The notes under the pieces: model-generated
What the model was told of the DNA's origin: nothing
The model's database searches: none
Seen by the model: only the letters and a program-made list of their open reading frames with translations
Translations under genes and position numbers: made by a program
In this document: piece by piece, positions 58,383 to 64,000 of the stretch
Layout of the letters: each line of letters opens with the position of its first letter
How positions within the stretch are numbered: the stretch's first letter is position 1
Source: Cohnella silvisoli
GTDB lineage: Bacteria > Bacillota > Bacilli > Paenibacillales > Paenibacillaceae
NCBI RefSeq assembly: GCF_021190915.1
Contig: NZ_JAIOAP010000006.1
Coordinates: forward strand, 248,001-312,000
Length of the DNA stretch: 64,000 nucleotides
Direction of reading: 5' to 3'

Positions 58383-59744
58383 ATGCATGATTTTATTGAT
58401 TTTATAAAACTAGATGTTTTAGTTTCTCAACCGCAATTTTTCATCTATTGGTTTTTTTGCTTCTCCTTTATAGATCCACCCCCTAAAAATTTGATTAAGC
58501 GATTGGTTATCATGTGTTTCGCTCACTCAATATATACTGACGCCCTTATTCTAATTCTTCCTGTACCTTTGCACATTGTTAATTCATTATTAACCGGCAT
58601 ATTACTTTTATTTATATTATTTCGCGATCTAAGTACAAAACAAAAACTTTTAATTTTTGTTTTTGTTACTATTTTCAGCATTATTATGGACATCATATTA
58701 TCCACAATTGCTATCCACATCATGGGAATACCCTCACATCATGATTTAATTAGAGATCATATCTTTGAAGTAATTACGATATTATATCCCCAGTTACTAA
58801 TTACAATAGTAGCATCATGGTTCATTCGTAAACGAAATCTCTATTCCGCCAAGAGATTATTTTCCATAATCATGAAAACTGAACCAAGCACAATTACTAG
58901 TGTTATCACACTCATAGTTGTTCAATTTTTCTTATTGGGAGCCCTTCAATTCTTTCAAATAACACCTGAGCAAAACAACAAATTACTAAATGTCGTACTC
59001 ACTTACATATTAATCTTCATCAGCCTATTAGCACTCGTTTCAACAGTCCGCCTCCTCGTCCGAACCCGGGAACAAGCGATTCGAATGACCCAGGAGATTT
59101 ACGTGGAGGAAATCAACGACATGTTCACATCGATCCGAGGGCAACGGCATGATTTTCTAAATCATGTTCAGGTTATTCATACGATGGTTCAGATGGGCCG
59201 AACGGAGCAGTTGAAGTCTTATGTCGCTGATTTAGTTAAAGAAACGCAGGAAGTAAGCGATGTTGTCCACCACTGTTCACCGGCATTAGCTGCTTTCGTG
59301 CAAGCTAAGATGACAGTCTCCATCGGCAAAGGGATCGCATTCACATATGAGCTTCCGGATAACTGGAATGCCCAAGAGACGACCATTAAAGTTATCGATA
59401 TTATCAAAATCATGGGAAATCTGGTTGACAATGCGTTCGACGAGACCGAAACTCTACCCATCGATCAAAGGCACGTTCATGCCTCCATCCGATTTACGGA
59501 GAGTAAAACAATCGAACTCGAAGTTTCCAACAGAGGCCGCATGATAGACGCTAAAGAAAAGGAAATCATCTTCCTCCCCGGATACTCGACCAAGGGGGAA
59601 GACCATACCGGACTCGGATTGGCAATCGTCGCGGAACGCGTAAAATATTATCAAGGAACGCTCGAGGTTCAATCCGACACCGAAAGCGGCACAACCACAT
59701 TTCATATCACACTCAAACATAGCGAAACAAGCATAGCCATTTAA
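58383..59744 (+). CDS. AgrC-like sensor histidine kinase (GHKL type)
   Basis: 453 residues: about six to seven N-terminal membrane helices (to about 225), then GQRHDFLNHVQVIHTM with the presumed phospho-His, and a HATPase_c_5 domain (IMGNLVDNAFDE N box, LPGYSTKGEDHTGLGLAIV G box). This is the AgrC/CitS-like class that senses peptides outside and phosphorylates an AgrA-type regulator. No receiver-bearing regulator lies in this locus. Divergent from the agrBD operon. Start ATG near GGGAGAG; codon choice here is AT-rich at the 5' end. Confidence 0.9.
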   Translation: MHDFIDFIKLDVLVSQPQFFIYWFFCFSFIDPPPKNLIKRLVIMCFAHSIYTDALILILPVPLHIVNSLLTGILLLFILFRDLSTKQKLLIFVFVTIFSIIMDIILSTIAIHIMGIPSHHDLIRDHIFEVITILYPQLLITIVASWFIRKRNLYSAKRLFSIIMKTEPSTITSVITLIVVQFFLLGALQFFQITPEQNNKLLNVVLTYILIFISLLALVSTVRLLVRTREQAIRMTQEIYVEEINDMFTSIRGQRHDFLNHVQVIHTMVQMGRTEQLKSYVADLVKETQEVSDVVHHCSPALAAFVQAKMTVSIGKGIAFTYELPDNWNAQETTIKVIDIIKIMGNLVDNAFDETETLPIDQRHVHASIRFTESKTIELEVSNRGRMIDAKEKEIIFLPGYSTKGEDHTGLGLAIVAERVKYYQGTLEVQSDTESGTTTFHITLKHSETSIAI

Positions 59745-59768
59745 GCTATTTCCACCACACCACCCTAC

Positions 59769-59816
59769 AAGCGTCGCCTAGCGGACACTCCGCCGGAGCG
59801 GCGCTTTCTATTTTTG
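59769..59816 (+). terminator. Terminator after the AgrC-like kinase gene
   Basis: AGCGTCGC / GCGGCGCT outer stem and CTCCGCCGGAG inner hairpin, followed by TTTCTATTTTT. Confidence 0.7.
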
Positions 59817-59925
59817 CCACTTTATCCATAATCTTATGATTTACTAGAATGATGCTCTCTCGGACAATGGAAGTAGTGTAAACGCTATTATTCATAGACT
59901 TTCAAAACCGGGAGGAGTTAACCTA

Positions 59926-61470
59926 TTGACTAGCAGAACGTTTAAATCCGTACTTATCCTGTTGTTCGTAATCGTCGGCTTTGCTATTATTTCCACGCCA
60001 TCCGGTCACGCGGGTAGCGAGATTAAAGTTACATATAACAATAGTCAAATCGTATTTGCTTCAAAACCGGTAACCCTAAATGGCACTACTTATGTGGAAA
60101 CTCGTCCATTTATCCAGCCTATCGGCTTACAGGTCGGATGGGTTAACAAAACCAAATTCAGGCTGTCCAATACCAACCTTACTATCGACATGGAAGTGAA
60201 CATCGCGACAGCCTATGTTAACGGCCGGAAAACCACTTTGGCGGCAGCTCCAACCAAGATAGGATCAACGCTTTTCCTACCGGTTCGGCCTATTGCAGCC
60301 TTAACGAACCATAACTTAATCTGGATTGCCGCCGCAAATACGATTGCCATCACGTCAAAAGCAGCGCAAATCCCAGCTTTACCTAGCGTTTCTTATAAAG
60401 TTATTGCTTATTACCCTTCCTGGGCAACATACCAGGACTTCGACGTCTCTAACATCGCCGCGCCCAATATCACTCATGTCAATTATGCTTTTGCGAATAT
60501 TAAAGACGGCAAAGTTGTGCTGGGCGACCCTTGGACAGATAAAAGCAACTTCAGACAACTCCAGACTCTGAAAAAGGCAAACCCTAAGCTTAAGGCGCTT
60601 ATTAGCGTTGGAGGGTGGACGTGGTCCGGACAATTTTCCGATATTTCCCTTTCTCAATATTCCCGTACTAAATTCGCCGACAGCGCCGTGCAATTCATTC
60701 GCGATTACGATTTCGACGGCGTTGACCTTGATTGGGAATATCCGGTATCAGGCGGGTTAACTTCGAATCATGCAAGACCTGCCGATAAACACAATTTTAC
60801 ATTGCTGCTACGAACAATTCGGGACAAGCTCGATGCCGTACAACTTAAAAATGGCAAGACCTATTCACTTACGATAGCCGCAGGATCATTTCCCGCTTAC
60901 GTTACTAACACGGAAATCGATCAGGTGGCAGATATCGTCGATTGGATTAACCTTATGACCTACGATTATCACGGCGACTGGGAAGACGTGAGCAATCACA
61001 ATGCGCCGCTTTACGCCGACCCCAATGACCCCGTTAACGCTAAGTCCAACATTAATTCAACTGTTAACCTCTACTTGAAAGCTGGAGTACCATCGAACAA
61101 ACTCGTATTAGGCATCCCCTTCTATGGACGTAGCTGGACGAACTGCGGTGCCGCTAATCAAGGGCAGTATCAAACTTGCAATGGTGTCGCGGATGGAGTT
61201 ATCGCCGACGGCATTCACGAATACGGCAACTTGGAAAATCAAGGGTGGATCAACGGGAAAGGGTATGTACGTTATTGGAACGATAATTCCAAAGTGCCTT
61301 GGCTTTATAACAAATCTACGGGAACATTCGTCTCCTATGAAGATCCTGAATCGATCGCCTACAAAGCGCAGTATATCAAGTCCAAAGGGCTTGGCGGCGC
61401 AATGTTATGGGAACTGAGCCAGGATTTCAACCAAACGTTGCTAAACAAGTTATTAGATTCTTTGAAATAG
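59926..61470 (+). CDS. Secreted GH18 chitinase-like hydrolase with CuAO-N-type domain
   Basis: 514 residues: signal peptide (cleavage near GHA-GS), a copper-amine-oxidase N-like beta domain (about 30-145; VRPIAALTNHNLIWIAAANTI), then GH18 (about 155-514) with SVGGW and DFDGVDLDWEYP, the DxxDxDxE catalytic motif complete, plus MTYDYHGDW and MLWELSQD. It hydrolyses chitin, chito-oligosaccharides or peptidoglycan-like chains outside the cell. TTG start 59926, 8 bases after GGGAGGAG. Domain pairing suggests a wall-associated enzyme of the spore or cell envelope (YaaH/YdhD-like alternatives). Confidence 0.93.
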   Translation: MTSRTFKSVLILLFVIVGFAIISTPSGHAGSEIKVTYNNSQIVFASKPVTLNGTTYVETRPFIQPIGLQVGWVNKTKFRLSNTNLTIDMEVNIATAYVNGRKTTLAAAPTKIGSTLFLPVRPIAALTNHNLIWIAAANTIAITSKAAQIPALPSVSYKVIAYYPSWATYQDFDVSNIAAPNITHVNYAFANIKDGKVVLGDPWTDKSNFRQLQTLKKANPKLKALISVGGWTWSGQFSDISLSQYSRTKFADSAVQFIRDYDFDGVDLDWEYPVSGGLTSNHARPADKHNFTLLLRTIRDKLDAVQLKNGKTYSLTIAAGSFPAYVTNTEIDQVADIVDWINLMTYDYHGDWEDVSNHNAPLYADPNDPVNAKSNINSTVNLYLKAGVPSNKLVLGIPFYGRSWTNCGAANQGQYQTCNGVADGVIADGIHEYGNLENQGWINGKGYVRYWNDNSKVPWLYNKSTGTFVSYEDPESIAYKAQYIKSKGLGGAMLWELSQDFNQTLLNKLLDSLK

Positions 61471-61516
61471 GCAGAACTTAGGAAACCAGCCATGGTGTTA
61501 TTTCCGAAATTTCATT

Positions 61517-61545
61517 GAAAAGAGGGGCCCCTCCCTCTTTTCTTG
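61517..61545. terminator. Terminator between the GH18 and isochorismatase genes
   Basis: GAAAAGAGGG (61517-61526) / CCCTCTTTTC (61533-61542), perfect 10-bp stem, with T or A tracts inside the stem ends; convergent genes. Confidence 0.65.
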
Positions 61546-61576
61546 AAATCGAATTTCATCCACACAAAAGGTATCG

Positions 61577-62167
61577 CTAACTTTTTGTTAGTACACTAAA
61601 ATGCTGAATAAATTCGTCCTTACTAGATTCAGATGATGTTTGCAGGTATTTGATTGCCTTCAAAGAAGCTTCGTGGGATTCTAAACTAGAGCCTCTTACG
61701 CAGTCATATAAAACCTTCACATGATAATCATGCTGATGGGCATCCGCGCACGTATAATGAACGCATACGTCGGTCAGAAAACCGCAAACCAACAACGACT
61801 GCACATTTAATCCTTTCAGCAAAATATTCAAATCCGTTGCAAAAAAACAACTATAGCGCCTTTTCTGGATTATATACTCTCCTTCGATCGGCTTTAATTC
61901 ATCCACGATCTCGACGCTTTCTGTACCCTCCAAACAATGGACGCCTTCGCTCCCATCAAGTTCTCTTCCGAAATCCACCATTTGTTTACGATGCATTTCC
62001 TGCGAATGAATAACGGGTATTTTGGCTTTCCGTGCAGCGTTCAAAACAAGACTGATGTTGTCGACGGCAGTCCAAGCGTCATATACGGCAGCAGGGCCAT
62101 TAGGATCTGATAAAAAACCTTTTTGAGCATCGATAATCAAAAGGGCAGGGTTTCCGATAATATTCAT
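61577..62167 (-). CDS. Isochorismatase-like cysteine hydrolase
   Basis: About 196 residues. The Asp-Lys-Cys triad is visible: LLIIDAQKGF, IQKRRYSCF and CGFLTDVCVHYTCADA, with the cis-peptide region before VCV. The family includes nicotinamidase, isochorismatase, biuret hydrolase, ureidoacrylate and N-carbamoyl amide hydrolases. It is divergent from a guanidine-type riboswitch operon, so an amide product of guanidino or triazine-like compounds is an attractive substrate (inference). TTG 62170 or ATG 62167 start after GAGGAG. Confidence 0.88.
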   Translation of the reverse strand: MNIIGNPALLIIDAQKGFLSDPNGPAAVYDAWTAVDNISLVLNAARKAKIPVIHSQEMHRKQMVDFGRELDGSEGVHCLEGTESVEIVDELKPIEGEYIIQKRRYSCFFATDLNILLKGLNVQSLLVCGFLTDVCVHYTCADAHQHDYHVKVLYDCVRGSSLESHEASLKAIKYLQTSSESSKDEFIQHFSVLTKS

Positions 62168-62252
62168 CAAGATGCAGCTCCTCTACCATCGTCATTTATA
62201 TGATAGATATTATAACACAAATATGATGAACGAGAATTGTATGTTATATACA

Positions 62253-62282
62253 TTGACATTTATAGTTATATGCGTGTAGTCT
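62253..62282 (+). promoter_or_regulatory. Candidate promoter for the riboswitch transcript
   Basis: TTGACA (62253-62258, perfect -35) and TGTAGTCT (hexamer TAGTCT 62277-62282) 18 bases on. The -10 is weak. It is about 20 bases upstream of the riboswitch, where the start should be. Confidence 0.4.
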
Positions 62283-62298
62283 ATTTATACAAAAGCTT

Positions 62299-62406
62299 TC
62301 TAGGGTTCCGTAATCTATTGCTGGCGTCGCGAGCAAAAAATTAGCTGGTCCAAGAGAAAGCACACGGCACAAAGTCGTGTACACGGAGGGATAAAAGCCC
62401 GGGAGG
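62299..62406 (+). promoter_or_regulatory. ykkC-family (guanidine-I type) riboswitch
   Basis: The conserved ykkC core is present in order: TCTAGGGTTCCG (62299-62310), CTGGTCCAAGAGAAA (62345-62359), CACACGGC/GTCGTGT hairpin, and ACACGGAGGGATAAAAGCCC followed by GGGAGGAT. These match the ligand pocket of the guanidine-I class; the related ppGpp and PRPP subtypes share the scaffold, but the transporter and amidohydrolase genes downstream favour guanidine. It should stop the terminator at 62398-62439 from forming when ligand binds. Confidence 0.85.
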
Positions 62407-62439
62407 ATATCTTATCCTATCTTCCTTTCGGGTTTTTTT
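62398..62439 (+). terminator. Riboswitch expression-platform terminator
   Basis: CCCGGGAGGATA (from 62398) pairs imperfectly with TATCTTCCTTTCGGG (62418-62432), then seven Ts. The left arm overlaps the conserved 3' strand of the riboswitch (GCCCGGGAGGAT), so the two folds exclude each other. The remaining gap 62168-62493 is the divergent promoter area and leader. Confidence 0.75.
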
Positions 62440-62493
62440 CATTTTCCAAAAAGTCGGAAATGACCGTTAAAACAAAAAGGAGGAAAGTACATC

Positions 62494-63537
62494 ATGAAAA
62501 AATGGTTTCTGCTTTTATTGTCAGCACTTATGTTCGCAATAGTAATTGGCGGCTGCGCTCCGAAAAAAAACTCCGAACAGGAAACGGGGAAAAAAGACGA
62601 GGGCAAAACGATTACAATCGGATATTCCGCATGGCCGGGTTGGTATGTTTGGAGTCTGATTAGTGAAAAGGGAATATTTGAGAAAAACGGCGTGAATGTA
62701 AAGCTTGTTTATTTCCCTGTCTATAGCGATTCCTTACAAGCGTTTAACAGCGGGAAAATCGATATGGTGTGCGCGAATTTAAATGATAGTCTGCCTCCTG
62801 CCAATCACGGACTTAAACCGAAAGTGGTTCTGGTAACCGACATATCCGCGGGAGCGGATGCGCTTATCGCCAAGCCCGAGTTCAAGTCGGTCAAGGATTT
62901 AAAGGGAAAATCCATTGCGCTTGAGATCGGCACGCTCTCTCACCTTCTGTTTCTAAACATTCTTGAGCGTAACGGCATGTCCGAGAGTGATGTCAAGGTC
63001 TTTAACATGGCGGCGCAAGATGCCGGCTCGGGTTTTATCGCCGGAAGCCTGGATGCTGCCGTTACCTGGGAACCGTTCCTCAATCAAGCCGTGCAATCTC
63101 AAAAAGGCCATATTCTTGCCTCTTCCAAAGAGACGCCAGGCCTTATCGTCGAAGATCTCATGACGAGCTCCGATTTTCTCGACAGTCACCGGGATGAAAT
63201 AAAAAAGATACTAACAGCTTGGTATGACGGCATCGACTATTGGAAGAATAACCCAGATGAATCGTTGACGTTTATGGCGAAGCAGGCAGAAACTCCGGTC
63301 GACGAATACAAAGTCCTAGTTAACGGGATAAAGCTTTACAGCATCGAGGACAATCTGAAGGCGTTCCAAGAAGGAGAAGGATGGGATTCCTTGTACGGAT
63401 CGGGCAAGATGATGGGTGATTTTCTTATGAAAAAAGGTTACCTCGATAAGGTTCCCGATATGAAACCTATATTGGACGTTTCCCTTCTTGAAGATGTGGC
63501 GAAAACTCGCAATTCCGAAGGGAGCACCGTTAAATGA
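62494..63537 (+). CDS. NitT/TauT-type ABC substrate-binding lipoprotein
   Basis: 347 residues with a lipobox (IGGC, Cys21) and a NMT1/SsuA-like domain (GYSAWPGWYVWSLISEKGIFEKNGV, DAAVTWEPFLNQAV). Such proteins bind nitrate, taurine, sulfonates, pyrimidines or, in riboswitch-linked operons, guanidine-like cations. The leader holds a ykkC-type riboswitch, so guanidine or a guanidino compound is the likely ligand (inference). It overlaps the amidohydrolase start by ATGA; permease and ATPase genes probably lie beyond 64000. AAGGAGG precedes the ATG. Confidence 0.9.
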   Translation: MKKWFLLLLSALMFAIVIGGCAPKKNSEQETGKKDEGKTITIGYSAWPGWYVWSLISEKGIFEKNGVNVKLVYFPVYSDSLQAFNSGKIDMVCANLNDSLPPANHGLKPKVVLVTDISAGADALIAKPEFKSVKDLKGKSIALEIGTLSHLLFLNILERNGMSESDVKVFNMAAQDAGSGFIAGSLDAAVTWEPFLNQAVQSQKGHILASSKETPGLIVEDLMTSSDFLDSHRDEIKKILTAWYDGIDYWKNNPDESLTFMAKQAETPVDEYKVLVNGIKLYSIEDNLKAFQEGEGWDSLYGSGKMMGDFLMKKGYLDKVPDMKPILDVSLLEDVAKTRNSEGSTVK

Positions 63538-64000
63538 GATCCACCGCCGATATTTTGATCAAGGGCGGAACTGTTCTTACAATGGATCCGACTCGCAAAA
63601 TGATTAACGACGGAGCTCTGGCTATTTCCGGAAATAAAATCGAAGCCGTCGGAACATCGGCGGACATCACGACCCGATTTGAGGCTAGCAAAGTAATCGA
63701 CGCCCGCGGTAAGCTGGTGATGCCGGGCCTAGTTAACCCGCATACCCATGTGCTTCAAGTGCTGTTGCGAGGACTGGCTCATGACAGGGAACTCTATCCT
63801 TTTTTGTTCAACGTTTTATTTCCAGGACTCAGCCAGTACACTCCCGACGATGCGCGTCTGGCTGCCACACTATACTGTGCCGAAGCCATTCGTTCCGGAA
63901 TTACTACAATCGTTGACAACGGGGATCAAGGCAGAGATGACGCGCTTGCAGTCGCCACGATCGATACTTATCGGCAAGTCGGTATCAGAGCCGTGTATGC
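63534..64000 (+). CDS. Amidohydrolase (TrzA/AtzA/SsnA-like), 3' end off window
   Basis: The first 155 codons show the composite amidohydrolase N-terminus: ADILIKGGTVLTMD, KVIDARGKLVMPGLVNPHTHVLQ (metal HxH), RGLAHDRELYPFLFN and EAIRSGITTIVDNGDQG. This is the cytosine-deaminase/s-triazine-hydrolase branch (ATZ/TRZ-like), which removes amino or chloro groups from heterocycles or guanidino carbons. Coupled by ATGA overlap to the riboswitch-controlled binding-protein gene, so it probably degrades the imported compound. Remaining metal and catalytic residues lie outside the window. Confidence 0.88.
   Translation, partial: MRSTADILIKGGTVLTMDPTRKMINDGALAISGNKIEAVGTSADITTRFEASKVIDARGKLVMPGLVNPHTHVLQVLLRGLAHDRELYPFLFNVLFPGLSQYTPDDARLAATLYCAEAIRSGITTIVDNGDQGRDDALAVATIDTYRQVGIRAVY

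Overview
The window looks like chromosomal DNA of a spore-forming, S-layer-bearing member of the Paenibacillaceae (Paenibacillus, Cohnella or a close relative). The evidence is two very large secreted proteins ending in three SLH domains, a SpoVR protein, an agr-type peptide-pheromone locus, carbohydrate ABC cassettes without their own ATPase, GH78 and GH18 hydrolases, AraC/LacI/DeoR regulators and Firmicute-style GGAGG ribosome binding sites with many GTG/TTG starts. No rRNA, tRNA, CRISPR array, prophage or intact insertion sequence was seen. The only transposon trace is an IS1182-like relic near 14.9 kb. All functions are read from sequence motifs; no database search was run.

Layout. 0-3.2 kb: amino-acid (probably cystine-type) ABC genes, an SsuE-like flavin reductase and a LysR regulator, resembling a sulfur-assimilation locus. 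3.3-7.5 kb: lipase, cytochrome P450, TetR regulator, MFS permease, with a TetR-type palindrome lying on the P450 promoter. 7.5-17.4 kb: a glycoside-utilisation locus with two GH78-like enzymes, two permeases, a solute-binding protein and a divergent LacI gene, with three identical AAAACGTTTT operators. 17.6-28.3 kb: two giant SLH proteins, an Rpn-type nuclease and an unknown protein. 28.5-36 kb: a YcgR/YcgQ-like permease pair, a DEDDh exonuclease, a MntA-HepT toxin-antitoxin pair, RecQ and HelD helicases.

36.2-45.9 kb is a DeoR-regulated cassette: UgpC/MsmX-type ATPase, two permeases, a binding protein, a class-III aminotransferase-fold enzyme (PbfA-like), phosphonoacetaldehyde hydrolase (PhnX) and two tandem PHP metallohydrolases. 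This reads as an organophosphonate uptake and breakdown unit. 46-48.3 kb: a BMP-type lipoprotein and a Rieske oxygenase behind a promoter enclosed by an inverted repeat. 48.4-49.2 kb: a decayed stretch with a short spoVR-like fragment and a toxin-antitoxin pair whose toxin frame carries an internal stop. Then come SpoVR, an SDR oxidoreductase, a MATE exporter, a methyltransferase, and a PhyH-type oxygenase divergent from an AraC regulator.

56.3-59.7 kb is an agr-like quorum-sensing locus. It includes a 40-codon AgrD gene predicted to give a serine-lactone peptide, AgrB, an extra multi-pass membrane protein, a stand-alone LytTR protein without a receiver domain, and a divergent AgrC-like kinase. 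After a GH18 chitinase-like enzyme, the window ends with a ykkC/guanidine-I-type riboswitch in front of a NitT/TauT-type binding protein and an amidohydrolase cut by the window edge, divergent from an isochorismatase-like hydrolase. The agr, phosphonate and guanidine-type loci are the best candidates for systems that are not yet fully described.
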